Shown: one piece after another, positions 6,973 through 13,865 of the stretch
How the letters are laid out: every line of letters starts with the position of its first letter
Numbering within the stretch: the stretch's first letter is position 1
Assembly (NCBI RefSeq): GCF_007990775.1
Contig: NZ_BJXB01000056.1
Location: 1-17,850 of the forward strand
Reading direction: 5' to 3'
Origin: Deinococcus cellulosilyticus NBRC 106333 = KACC 11606
GTDB lineage: Bacteria; Deinococcota; Deinococci; Deinococcales; Deinococcaceae
Length of the DNA: 17,850 nt
Program-made: the position numbers and the translations under genes
Notes under the pieces: generated by a model
The model's input: the letters and a program-made list of their open reading frames with translations, nothing else
Told to the model about the DNA's origin: nothing
Database searches by the model: none

Positions 6973-8025
6973 ATGATTCGTTACGAAGTTGCCCTTCCTC
7001 TCCTGGTGCTGGCCCTGCTTGGCGTGGGACTGATCGCGGTCAGTTCTGCTGCCACACCCGGAGATTTTCAGAAACAGATTCTGGGGATTGGCCTCAGTCT
7101 GGTTCCCATTGCTGCCCTGTGGTTTCTGGGCCGGGAACGGCTCTACCGGTTTTCCTTCCTGATCTACATTGCCGCCCTTCTGCTGCTGGTCGCCACCATG
7201 GTGATTGGCCGTGAAGTGAACGGTTCACGCAACTGGCTGGTGATTGGTCCATTGCAGTTCCAGCCTCTGGAGATCGCCAAAGTGGCCCTGATCATCACGC
7301 TCGCCCGGGTGATGAAAGGGGGCTATCAGGGACTGCGCAGTTATTTTCTGCCCCTGGCCCTCTTTTTGCCCGTTCTGGGCCTGGTGATCAAAGAAGACTT
7401 CGGGGGAGGCATGGTGCTCTCAGGCATCTTTGCAGGCATGATGCTGGTGTACCGCATTCCCCTGTGGCATTTCATTGCAGTGATTCTGGCGGTTGCCATC
7501 GCCTTTCCAACGGTGGTGTACCCACGCCTGCAGCCTTACCAGCAGCAGCGTCTGACCATCTTCATCAACCCTCTGCAAGACGCCCGGGGCTCGGGGTACC
7601 AGCAGGTGCAGGGCATGATTGCTATTGGGTCTGGTGGCCTGATGGGAAAAGGCTACAAGCAGGGCAGCCAGACCCAGAACGGCTTTGTGCCCTTTCCACA
7701 CACAGATTTTATTTTTGCAGCCTGGGCAGAGGAGCAGGGCTTCATTGGTGCCATTTTCCTGCTGGTGCTGTTCGGAGCCCTGTTCTGGCGGCTTGCAGTC
7801 ATGGGAGGTGAGAGCCCTCACCTGCAGGACCAGTTGCTCTTTGCAGGGGTGCTGGGGCAACTGGGCGTGCAGGCCCTGGAGAACATGGGAGCAGCAATGT
7901 CCCTGCTTCCCCTCACAGGGATCACCCTGCCACTGGTGTCCTACGGCCTGAGTTCCCTGATTTCGGTGATGGCCACGCTGGGCATGGCCTACGTGATTCA
8001 CCGGGACAGGTACAACAGCATCTGA
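6973..8025 (+). CDS. rodA: RodA, SEDS-family peptidoglycan glycosyltransferase
   Basis: A 350-residue polytopic membrane protein (about ten hydrophobic segments) that polymerises lipid II into glycan strands for side-wall growth, usually paired with a class B penicillin-binding protein. Signatures: GSRNWLVIGPLQFQPLEIAK (84-103), KEDFGGG (140-146), the extracellular loop INPLQDARGSGYQ with Asp203 (the position of the essential SEDS aspartate), IAIGSGGLMGKG (217-227), HTDFIFAAWAEEQGFIG (243-259) and TGITLPLVSYGLSS (315-328). HTDFIF and the short length favour RodA over FtsW. An upstream extension of 58 codons is open but looks non-coding. ATG 6973 starts the first membrane segment and has a -10 box 7 nt before it. 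No cell-shape partner genes are next to it. Confidence 0.9.
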   Translation: MIRYEVALPLLVLALLGVGLIAVSSAATPGDFQKQILGIGLSLVPIAALWFLGRERLYRFSFLIYIAALLLLVATMVIGREVNGSRNWLVIGPLQFQPLEIAKVALIITLARVMKGGYQGLRSYFLPLALFLPVLGLVIKEDFGGGMVLSGIFAGMMLVYRIPLWHFIAVILAVAIAFPTVVYPRLQPYQQQRLTIFINPLQDARGSGYQQVQGMIAIGSGGLMGKGYKQGSQTQNGFVPFPHTDFIFAAWAEEQGFIGAIFLLVLFGALFWRLAVMGGESPHLQDQLLFAGVLGQLGVQALENMGAAMSLLPLTGITLPLVSYGLSSLISVMATLGMAYVIHRDRYNSI

Positions 8026-8088
8026 GTGAGCTGTTTGGTCAACTGTCTGGTTTCAGCTGACTTTCAAAGCCTCAGGAAAAATCCAGAA

Positions 8089-8115
8089 TCCCGCTGCTGC
8101 ACAATGCCAGCGGGA
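8089..8115. terminator. Hairpin downstream of rodA
   Basis: TCCCGCTG (8089-8096) pairs with CAGCGGGA (8108-8115) over an 11-nt loop, 64 bp after the rodA stop. No T-run follows, so it is a weak or factor-dependent terminator candidate. The rest of 8026-8234 holds only the promoter region of the next gene. Confidence 0.35.
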
Positions 8116-8191
8116 CTCTACCGTGTCCACCTAAGCCGTCTTGCCTACCCGAAATTGTGAGATTCTGCGGCATTGAAAAGCAGACCCAGAA

Positions 8192-8213
8192 GGTAAAGTG
8201 TACGCGGTAAAGT
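8192..8213 (+). promoter_or_regulatory. Direct repeat GGTAAAGT in the aldo/keto reductase promoter
   Basis: GGTAAAGT occurs at 8192-8199 and again at 8206-8213, a 14-bp period. Each copy contains a -10-like TAAAGT. TTGAAA at 8173-8178 could be a -35 for the first copy, but the 15-bp spacer is short. The pair could be tandem -10 boxes or a direct-repeat regulator site. Confidence 0.35.
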
Positions 8214-8234
8214 TCGATTTTTGAGGAGTGAAAC

Positions 8235-9194
8235 ATGGAATACCGCAAACTGGGCAGAAGTGGTCTGAAAGTCAGTGAAATTTCTCTCGGGGGCTGGGTG
8301 ACTTTCGGAAACCAGGTGACCGACACCGACCTGACCCGTGACATCATCCTCAAGGCCTTTGAATCAGGCATCAACTTCTTCGACCAGGCCGATGTGTACG
8401 CCACAGGAAAATCTGAAGAGATGATGGGCGCTGTGCTGAAAGAACTGCCCCGCCACCGTCTGGTGATCTCCAGCAAGGTGTACTGGCCCATGTCCGAGGA
8501 TGTGAACGACCGTGGCCTGAGCCGCAAGCACATCCTGGAAAGCATTGACCGCAGCCTCAAGCGCCTGCAGACCGATTACCTGGACATCTACTTTGCACAC
8601 CGCTATGACGTGGAAACGCCCATCGAAGAAACCGTCATGGCTTTCGATCAGGTGGTTCGTTCTGGTCGCGCACTGTACTGGGGAACCAGCGAGTGGACCG
8701 CTGCCCAGATTGCTGAAGCGGTGGCCTTTGCAAAAGCCAATGGCCTGCATGCCCCTGTGGTTGAGCAACCGCAGTACAGTCTGATGTACCGTGACCGGGT
8801 GGAGAAAGAAATTCTGCCCTACACCGACCCCCACGGCCTGGGTCTGGTGGTCTGGAGCCCTCTGGGCATGGGCATGCTGACCGGCAAGTACGACAATGGC
8901 ATCCCTGAAGGCACCCGCATGGCCCAGAACGAGGGGTTCGCCAAGCGCTTTGTCACCGATGAAAACGTTGAGAAGGTCAAGCAACTGAAAACCATTGCGG
9001 ACGAACTGGGCCTGACCCGCAGCGAACTGGCCCTGGCCTGGGTGCTGCGTCAGAAAGGCGTGTCAAGCGCCATCATTGGGGCCACCAAAGTCAGTCATGT
9101 GGAAGACAACATCCGCGCTGCTGGCGTGAAGCTCAGTGACGATGTGCTGGCCCGCATTGAGGCCATCTTCCCTGGCAAAGAAAGCGTGTACTGA
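8235..9194 (+). CDS. Aldo/keto reductase (Kv-beta/YghZ-like group)
   Basis: A 319-residue NADPH-dependent oxidoreductase of the (beta/alpha)8 aldo/keto reductase superfamily, reducing aldehydes or ketones in the cytoplasm. The N-terminal MEYRKLGRSGLKVSEISLGG is the family hallmark. The catalytic tetrad is Asp50, Tyr55 (FDQADVY), Lys81 (SSKVY) and His122 (AHRYD). The cofactor end is present as WSPLGMGMLTGKY (207-219) and SSAIIGATKVSHVEDN near the C-terminus. GAGGAG (8223-8228) lies 6 nt before ATG 8235, so this gene, unlike most neighbours, uses a Shine-Dalgarno leader. It stands alone between rodA and a two-way terminator. The physiological substrate cannot be named; a role in detoxifying reactive aldehydes is possible but not shown. 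Confidence 0.92.
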   Translation: MEYRKLGRSGLKVSEISLGGWVTFGNQVTDTDLTRDIILKAFESGINFFDQADVYATGKSEEMMGAVLKELPRHRLVISSKVYWPMSEDVNDRGLSRKHILESIDRSLKRLQTDYLDIYFAHRYDVETPIEETVMAFDQVVRSGRALYWGTSEWTAAQIAEAVAFAKANGLHAPVVEQPQYSLMYRDRVEKEILPYTDPHGLGLVVWSPLGMGMLTGKYDNGIPEGTRMAQNEGFAKRFVTDENVEKVKQLKTIADELGLTRSELALAWVLRQKGVSSAIIGATKVSHVEDNIRAAGVKLSDDVLARIEAIFPGKESVY

Positions 9195-9202
9195 AAAAGC
9201 GT

Positions 9203-9230
9203 TCAGCAGTCAGCTTTCAGCCATCAGCTT
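9203..9230. repeat. Four tandem heptamers TCAGCNN
   Basis: The heptamers TCAGCAG, TCAGCTT, TCAGCCA and TCAGCTT follow one another without gaps directly after the reductase gene. The last runs into the left arm of the palindrome at 9222-9277. Degenerate heptamer repeats are known in some bacterial intergenic regions. Whether this one is dispersed in the genome cannot be seen here. Confidence 0.6.
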
Positions 9231-9277
9231 AAAAGCAAAGGGACGCCTTAAGGCGTCCCTTTGCTTTTAAGCTGATG
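9222..9277. terminator. Bidirectional terminator, perfect 56-bp palindrome
   Basis: Every base from 9222 to 9277 pairs with its mirror around TTAA (9248-9251). Both strands show a G/C-rich stem, GGGACGCC/GGCGTCCC, followed by TTTGCTTTT. It separates the reductase gene (plus strand, ends 9194) from the convergent unknown gene (minus strand, stop begins 9281, 2 bp beyond the palindrome). It should terminate both transcripts. The pairing extends much further than a terminator needs. Confidence 0.9.
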
Positions 9278-9278
9278 T

Positions 9279-9749
9279 TCATTCCAGCGTTTTGAGCAGT
9301 TCAGACATCACCTGCAGCTCAATGTCGCTGATCTTGTTGGGTTCTGCATTGAAGAGGCCACCCTCACGGGCAGCACCTGCCACACGGCTCATGACCTTGC
9401 CCAGAAAATCACTGTAAGCACGGTAGATTTCGCTGTTGGTTTTGCGTTCAAGCAGTCCTTTGACCATCAGGAGCTGCCCCTGGGTGAACGCTTTCAGGTC
9501 TGCGCCATTGGTGTCGGGTTTCTGCTCCAGCAGACCCCGTTTCAGCACCTCGGTTTTCAGGTGGGCAATCAGGGCATGGTCGTCGCTGTTTTCTGCAAAG
9601 CAGGCTTCAAGGGCTTCCTGCTCTGCCCGCACTCCGGTCAAACCTGAGGCGTGGGCATGGGCCACCGTCAGTCCTGCAAGGACCGGGGTCAACAGCAGGG
9701 TGTTCCATTCCTGATCGTTCAAACCAAATTCTGTGGGGTTGCGGGTCAT
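9279..9749 (-). CDS. Protein of unknown function, paralogue A
   Basis: A 156-residue, probably all-helical soluble protein with no signal peptide or membrane segment. I do not recognise a named family. It resembles the upstream neighbour (9810-10289) along its whole length, about 30% identity by eye. Shared marks are EW near the start, PVLAG (22-26), an AH.SG..G motif (32-39), a DH.L segment in the middle and EGGL near the C-terminus. The pair is therefore a tandem duplication. ATG 9749 has no good Shine-Dalgarno, but TAGGAT sits 6 nt upstream, as in leaderless mRNAs. The conserved glycines and the EGGL turn suggest a shared fold rather than low-complexity sequence. Function, partner and location are unknown. 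Confidence 0.8.
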   Translation of the reverse strand: MTRNPTEFGLNDQEWNTLLLTPVLAGLTVAHAHASGLTGVRAEQEALEACFAENSDDHALIAHLKTEVLKRGLLEQKPDTNGADLKAFTQGQLLMVKGLLERKTNSEIYRAYSDFLGKVMSRVAGAAREGGLFNAEPNKISDIELQVMSELLKTLE

Positions 9750-9755
9750 GGGTGA

Positions 9756-9761
9756 ATCCTA
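9756..9761 (-). promoter_or_regulatory. -10 box of paralogue A (leaderless type)
   Basis: On the minus strand TTTTGTTAGGAT ends 6 nt before ATG 9749. The core TTTGTTA(G/A)GAT is also found before paralogue B, so promoter sequence was retained after the duplication. Confidence 0.55.
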
Positions 9762-9792
9762 ACAAAATTGCCTCCCATTGGATACAGGAGGC
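9762..9792 (-). terminator. Terminator of paralogue B
   Basis: On the minus strand GCCTCC (9792-9787) pairs with GGAGGC (9775-9770) over an 11-nt loop, followed by AATTTTGTT. The T-run merges with the -10 region of paralogue A, so the two paralogues appear to be separate transcription units although only 60 bp apart. Confidence 0.55.
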
Positions 9793-9809
9793 CGTCACAC
9801 CCAGAGCCG

Positions 9810-10289
9810 TCAGACCACAGGATCAATGACAGCAGAAAGTTCATCGATGATGGCACGTTCCTGTTCGCTGATGTTGTCCCTCTGTGTGCTGAGGAGCCCT
9901 CCTTCCCTGAAAGCCTCCGCCACCTGCAACATCACCGTCTTCACAAAGGTGATGTAGGCGCTCCTGGCATCATCGTCCACCTTCTCTTTCAGGGCCTCGG
10001 AGAGGCCACGCAACATGCTCAGGGTGCGATCACGGATCTGCTCGAAAGGGGTCTCACGTTCAGGCCCGATCAGGTCCTGGGCAACAATGGATTTTTTCAC
10101 CTCGGCCACCAGGGGATGGTCCTGTTCAGAGGGTTCGATGCTGGCTTTCAGGCGTTTCAACTCTTCCAGGGTGCCCAGCCATCCTGATGGGTGTGCATCC
10201 ATCACGACAATGCCTGCCAGCACAGGTACCTGACAGAGTTCCTCCCACTCCAGGGCAGAAAAATTCAGGCTGTAATCTGAGGTGCTCAT
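9810..10289 (-). CDS. Protein of unknown function, paralogue B
   Basis: A 159-residue, predicted helical, soluble protein, rich in Glu, Leu and Ala and without export signals. It is homologous to paralogue A: EW (15-16), PVLAG (22-26), AH.SG..G (32-39), DH.L and EGGL align without large gaps. The C-terminal third (AYITFVKTVM onwards) is the best-conserved block in both. I do not recognise the family and cannot assign a function. ATG 10289 lacks a Shine-Dalgarno, and TAAGAT lies 8 nt upstream. It is transcribed divergently from the DUF3052-like gene, with 68 bp between the two starts. Confidence 0.8.
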   Translation of the reverse strand: MSTSDYSLNFSALEWEELCQVPVLAGIVVMDAHPSGWLGTLEELKRLKASIEPSEQDHPLVAEVKKSIVAQDLIGPERETPFEQIRDRTLSMLRGLSEALKEKVDDDARSAYITFVKTVMLQVAEAFREGGLLSTQRDNISEQERAIIDELSAVIDPVV

Positions 10290-10297
10290 TGAGAGTC

Positions 10298-10303
10298 ATC
10301 TTA
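10298..10303 (-). promoter_or_regulatory. -10 box of paralogue B
   Basis: On the minus strand TTTGTTAAGAT ends 8 nt before ATG 10289, which implies a leader of only 0-2 nt. The same TTTGTTARGAT core precedes paralogue A. Confidence 0.5.
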
Positions 10304-10346
10304 ACAAAGCCCTTTCACAACATGGCATTCAGAAGCACAGAAATTT

Positions 10347-10352
10347 TAGACT
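10347..10352 (+). promoter_or_regulatory. -10 box of the DUF3052-like gene
   Basis: TAGACT ends 5 nt before ATG 10358. The same hexamer precedes the next gene (10710-10715). GGAG at 10353-10356 is too close to the ATG to serve as a normal ribosome binding site. Confidence 0.4.
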
Positions 10353-10357
10353 GGAGC

Positions 10358-10717
10358 ATGCCTCAACCTTCCAGCAAATCAGCCAGGGAAAAGATGCATT
10401 TGAAGCCAGAGCTGCGCATTCAGGTGTTTGGGGAACCTCAACCCACACCGGAGGAGCACATCACCGGGAACACCACTGCTGATCCTGATGCTGTGGTGGC
10501 CCACGCTCACAACCAGCAGGAACTTGAAGCTTTGCTGCCAGACCTCAGAGGGGCCATCAAAAAAAACACCCTGATCTGGCTTCTGTACCCCAAAGGCAAC
10601 AAGGCCTTTCACAGGGACACCATCCACACGTTCATGAGAACCCAGGGGCTGCAAGGAACGTCCATGATTTCTGTAGACAAAATCTGGTCTGCGATGCGCT
10701 TCAAAATGCTAGACTGA
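10358..10717 (+). CDS. DUF3052-like protein
   Basis: A 119-residue cytoplasmic protein. The C-terminal part (LIWLLYPKG, then MISVDKIWSAMRFK) resembles DUF3052-type proteins, which carry a conserved 'W..(W/Y)PK' strand and a final 'SVDE.WSALRF' strand. The match is from memory, not from a search. The family has no established biochemical function. The start is uncertain: ATG 10358 is chosen for the -10 box just upstream. ATG 10394, directly before HLKPELRIQVFGEP where the conserved fold seems to begin, would give 107 residues, and ATG 10322 would lengthen it. The last codons carry the promoter of the FKBP gene, whose ATG comes 5 bp after this stop, so the two may also be read through together. 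Confidence 0.7.
   Translation: MPQPSSKSAREKMHLKPELRIQVFGEPQPTPEEHITGNTTADPDAVVAHAHNQQELEALLPDLRGAIKKNTLIWLLYPKGNKAFHRDTIHTFMRTQGLQGTSMISVDKIWSAMRFKMLD
10710..10715 (+). promoter_or_regulatory. Extended -10 promoter of the FKBP gene
   Basis: TGcTAGACT: an extended -10 (TG at 10707-10708) with the hexamer ending 7 nt before ATG 10723. It overlaps the final codons and stop of the upstream gene. There is no Shine-Dalgarno, so the mRNA is probably leaderless. Confidence 0.5.
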
Positions 10718-10722
10718 CCGAC

Positions 10723-11049
10723 ATGTCGGAACTGAAGATCGAAAAACTGCACGAAGGCACAGGCCCCCAGGTTCAAAAAGGCCAGACCGTCAGCGTGCAC
10801 TACACTGGAAAATTCGAAGATGGCCGCAAGTTTGACTCTTCCGTGGACCGGGGCGAACCCCTGGTGTTCCCTGTGGGTGTGGGTCACGTCATTGCGGGCT
10901 GGGACCAGGGTCTTTTGCAGCTCAATGTGGGTGACAAGGCCATCCTGACCATCCCTGGAGATCTTGCCTATGGCCGTCACGGCATTCCCGGCGTGATTCC
11001 CCCCAACGCCACCCTGATTTTTGAAGTGGAAGTGCTCGGGGCGCGGTGA
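10723..11049 (+). CDS. FKBP-type peptidyl-prolyl cis-trans isomerase
   Basis: A 108-residue single-domain FKBP12-like foldase that speeds cis-trans isomerisation of bonds before proline. The hydrophobic pocket is complete: Tyr27, Phe37, Asp38, Phe49, Val56, Ile57, Trp60, Tyr83 and Phe100, in the motifs VHYTGKFEDGRKFDSS, GHVIAGWDQGL and IPPNATLIFEVE. Length matches the minimal FKBP domain, with no IF insert (unlike SlyD) and no signal peptide, so it is a cytoplasmic enzyme. It has its own leaderless-type promoter and a strong terminator of its own. Confidence 0.95.
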   Translation: MSELKIEKLHEGTGPQVQKGQTVSVHYTGKFEDGRKFDSSVDRGEPLVFPVGVGHVIAGWDQGLLQLNVGDKAILTIPGDLAYGRHGIPGVIPPNATLIFEVEVLGAR

Positions 11050-11060
11050 TTCCCCCTCTG

Positions 11061-11097
11061 CCAAAACCCGTTCCAAATGGAACGGGTTTTGGTTTTT
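11061..11097 (+). terminator. Rho-independent terminator after the FKBP gene
   Basis: A 14-bp perfect stem (11061-11074 with 11079-11092, tetraloop AAAT) followed by T5 at 11093-11097, starting 12 bp after the stop. It isolates the FKBP unit from polA. Confidence 0.93.
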
Positions 11098-11159
11098 GGA
11101 ACCCTCTGTTCTGCCCTCCACGTATGAGACACCAGATGCCATTCGTGTGTGCGTGAATT

Positions 11160-11168
11160 TGATAAAAT
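11160..11168 (+). promoter_or_regulatory. polA promoter, extended -10, leaderless
   Basis: TGaTAAAAT: extended -10 (TG at 11160-11161, hexamer 11163-11168) ending 6 nt before ATG 11175. No Shine-Dalgarno lies between. This is the clearest leaderless promoter in the window. Confidence 0.65.
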
Positions 11169-11174
11169 GGCGTT

Positions 11175-13685
11175 ATGTCTGTAACAAATTCCCAGGGTGC
11201 AGGAATCAAGAAAATTGTGATTGTGGACGGCCATGCCCTGGCCTTCCGATCCTACTTTGCCATCACTTCACTGACCAACTCCAGAGGGGAATCGCTGAAC
11301 GCGGTGTTCGGGTTCCTGAAAACCATCACCCGACTTCTGAAAGATGAGGGTCACTGCATTCTGGTGACCTTCGACATCGGGCGCACCTTCCGTCACGACC
11401 AGTACGAGGGGTACAAGGCAGGCCGTGCGGAGATGCCCCAGGACCTTCCTGGTCAGATCAAGCGCATCAAGCAGGTGCTTGACCTGATGGGCATCAAACG
11501 CTTTGAGGTTGAAGGGTATGAGGCGGATGACATCATCGGGACCCTCTCCAAGAAAGCCGAAAAAGAGGGGTACATCGTTCACATCCTCACCAGCGACCGG
11601 GACTCTTACCAGTTGATCAACAAGAACGTGCAGGTGATCCGCAGCGACTGGTCCCTGATGACCGAAGAGGGTGTGAAGGAAAAATACGGGGTCACGGTGG
11701 ACCAGTGGGTGGATTTCCGCGCCATGATCGGGGACCCCAGTGACAACATCCCAGGGGCCAAGGGCATCGGTGAGAAGACCGCTGCGAAACTGCTGCAGGA
11801 GCACCAGACCCTGGACAACATTCTGGCTGCAGCAAAAGAGGGCACCCTGAAGCCCCCCAAAGTGGCTGAAAAGATTCTGGCCAGTTACGACGATGTGCTG
11901 TTCTCGCGTGAGCTCTCCCGCATGGTGATTGACCTGGACATCGGTCTGGACTTCTCCGAGGCGCACCAGCGTTCCATGCAGGACGATGACCTCAGGGAAC
12001 TGCTGAATGAGCTGGAATTCCGCTCCATCCTGAAAGAACTTGGGGTGGGGTCACAGGTTGCAGCAAAAGTCGCCACTGAGTGGCAGGATGCCCCTGCAGA
12101 CGCCGTGTGGGCCTTTGGGGTCAGCAAACTGCATGATCTGACTGCCGATCTGAAAGCCGTGGCATATGCCACCGAGGAAGCCGCATACATTGCCATGCCT
12201 CCCAGCTTTGAGGTTCTGAAAGGCCTGCAGGATGTGCGTGCAGCGAATGCCAAGGAGCTCACCACACTGGCCACCCTGAATGGGGTGACGGTTGATCCTG
12301 GGGACGATCCCCTGCTGATGGCGTACGTGCTGGACCCCAACTTCACCAGTCCTGGAGATGTGGCCCAGCGTTACCTGCATCTGGAGTGGCCGGATGACGT
12401 TGCACAGCAGGCCAGCATCACCCGCAAGATGCTGGACGAGTTGCCCAAACTTTTCAATGCAGAACAGAAAGCCCTGTACGAAGATCTGGAAAAACCCCTG
12501 ATGTGCGTGCTGGCCAAAATGGAACTGAAAGGCGTGAAGCTGGATGTTCCCTTCCTGAAAGGCCTGTCTGAGAGTGTGGGGCAGCAGCTTCGCAATCTGG
12601 AGCAGTCCATCTACGGATTTGCAGGCCGCGAATTCAATGTGAACTCCCGCGACCAGCTTGAAACCATCCTGTACGACGAACTGCAACTTGCCAGTGGCAA
12701 GAAGACCAAACTGACCGGAAAACGTTCCACTGCGGCCAGTGTGCTGGAGGAACTGCGGGAAGAGCACCCCATCGTGGGCCGCCTTCTGGAATACCGTGAG
12801 ATGGCAAAACTGAAAGGGACCTATCTGGACCCTCTTCCCTCTCTGGTTCACCCCAAAACCGGACGCCTGCACACCACCTTCGCCCAGACCGTGGCCGCCA
12901 CCGGACGCCTCAGCAGCCTGAACCCCAACCTGCAGAACATCCCGGTGCGCTCTGACCTGGGCCGCGAAATCCGCAAGGGTTTCATTGCAGAACCCGGCAA
13001 TGTGGTGATGACCGCCGACTACAGCCAGATCGAACTGCGCATCCTGGCCCACATCTCGGGCGATCCCAGCATGATCGATGCCTACCTGCACGATGCAGAC
13101 ATCCACCGCCGCACTGCTGCTCAGATCTACAACATTCACGAGGAATTCGTGACCCCCATGCAGCGCCGGGCCGCCAAGACCATCAACTTCGGGGTGCTGT
13201 ACGGCATGAGTGCCCACCGCCTCACCAACGAACTGGGCATCAGTTACGCCGAGGCGAACACCTTCATCCAGCGCTACTTCAACATCTACCCCAAAATCCG
13301 CGAGTACATTGAAAGCACCCTGGAGTTCTGCCGCACCCACGGTTACGTGCAGACCCTGCTCGGGCGCAGGCGCTACATCCCCGAGATTCACACCAAGAAC
13401 AAGGTGGCCCGCGAAGCCGCAGAACGTGTGGCCTACAACATGCCGATCCAGGGCACCGCTGCAGACATCATCAAAAAGGCCATGCTTGCTCTGGACAGTT
13501 CCCTCGAGGGCACCGGAGCCAGCCTGACTTTGCAGGTCCATGACGAACTGGTCCTCGAAGTGCCAGAGGACCGTGTGGAAGAGGTCAGCAAGATCCTCAA
13601 ATCCTGCATGGAAGGAGCTTTTGAGCTGAAAGTGCCTCTGACCGTGGAAGTCGGGACTGGAAAGAGCTGGTACGACGCGAAATAA
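11175..13685 (+). CDS. polA: DNA polymerase I
   Basis: An 836-residue repair and Okazaki-fragment polymerase, close in length to the Taq enzyme. The N-terminal 5' nuclease domain (1 to about 290) has acidic metal ligands at Asp18, Asp67, the EADD cluster at 116-119 and Asp141/Asp143, plus a helix-hairpin-helix at DPSDNIPGAKGIGEKTA. The middle domain (about 290-420) lacks the DxE proofreading motif, so 3'-5' exonuclease activity is very likely absent, as in Taq. The polymerase domain contains motif A DYSQIELR with Asp615, the O-helix RRAAKTINFGVLYG (664-677; Lys668, Phe672, Tyr676) and motif C VHDE with Asp790. All these lie five residues beyond their Taq positions. It has its own leaderless-type promoter and runs up to a repeat element directly after the stop. 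Confidence 0.97.
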   Translation: MSVTNSQGAGIKKIVIVDGHALAFRSYFAITSLTNSRGESLNAVFGFLKTITRLLKDEGHCILVTFDIGRTFRHDQYEGYKAGRAEMPQDLPGQIKRIKQVLDLMGIKRFEVEGYEADDIIGTLSKKAEKEGYIVHILTSDRDSYQLINKNVQVIRSDWSLMTEEGVKEKYGVTVDQWVDFRAMIGDPSDNIPGAKGIGEKTAAKLLQEHQTLDNILAAAKEGTLKPPKVAEKILASYDDVLFSRELSRMVIDLDIGLDFSEAHQRSMQDDDLRELLNELEFRSILKELGVGSQVAAKVATEWQDAPADAVWAFGVSKLHDLTADLKAVAYATEEAAYIAMPPSFEVLKGLQDVRAANAKELTTLATLNGVTVDPGDDPLLMAYVLDPNFTSPGDVAQRYLHLEWPDDVAQQASITRKMLDELPKLFNAEQKALYEDLEKPLMCVLAKMELKGVKLDVPFLKGLSESVGQQLRNLEQSIYGFAGREFNVNSRDQLETILYDELQLASGKKTKLTGKRSTAASVLEELREEHPIVGRLLEYREMAKLKGTYLDPLPSLVHPKTGRLHTTFAQTVAATGRLSSLNPNLQNIPVRSDLGREIRKGFIAEPGNVVMTADYSQIELRILAHISGDPSMIDAYLHDADIHRRTAAQIYNIHEEFVTPMQRRAAKTINFGVLYGMSAHRLTNELGISYAEANTFIQRYFNIYPKIREYIESTLEFCRTHGYVQTLLGRRRYIPEIHTKNKVAREAAERVAYNMPIQGTAADIIKKAMLALDSSLEGTGASLTLQVHDELVLEVPEDRVEEVSKILKSCMEGAFELKVPLTVEVGTGKSWYDAK

Positions 13686-13832
13686 ATCCCCCTGCTTCTC
13701 GTTTCACTCGAAGCGGTCCCCCTTAACAAAGGGGGACTTGGTGTGCGTCTGGGATGGCTTCCAATTGAAGTCTCCACCAAACCCCTTTCCTTAAGGGGGG
13801 ACCACCAAGCGAAGCGAAGTGCGGGGGGATCT
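13684..13832. repeat. MITE/REP-like inverted-repeat element
   Basis: About 150 bp with imperfect terminal inverted repeats: AAATCCCCCTGCTTC at the left end, and GGGGGGATCT with a GAAGCGAAG block at the right end. Each half holds its own hairpin: GTCCCCCTT/AAGGGGGAC (13716-13724, 13729-13737) and CCCCTT/AAGGGG (13782-13787, 13793-13798). There is no open reading frame. The two-hairpin, C/G-run layout is that of small non-autonomous dispersed repeats. It begins at the polA stop and lies between convergent genes, where it can also act as a terminator. I saw no certain target-site duplication. Confidence 0.65.
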
Positions 13833-13865
13833 CACACTCAGCAACCTCAAACGCCCACCCCAAAC

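Noticed and set aside
7420..8001. 193-codon minus-strand frame opposite rodA
   Set aside because: Antisense shadow; the RodA signature motifs on the plus strand explain the sequence.
9203..9277. CRISPR-like array
   Set aside because: The heptamers are too short, have no spacers, and run into a terminator palindrome; no cas genes are in the window.
12051..13541. 496-codon open frame on the minus strand
   Set aside because: Antisense to the conserved polymerase domain of polA; no recognisable motifs or start signals.
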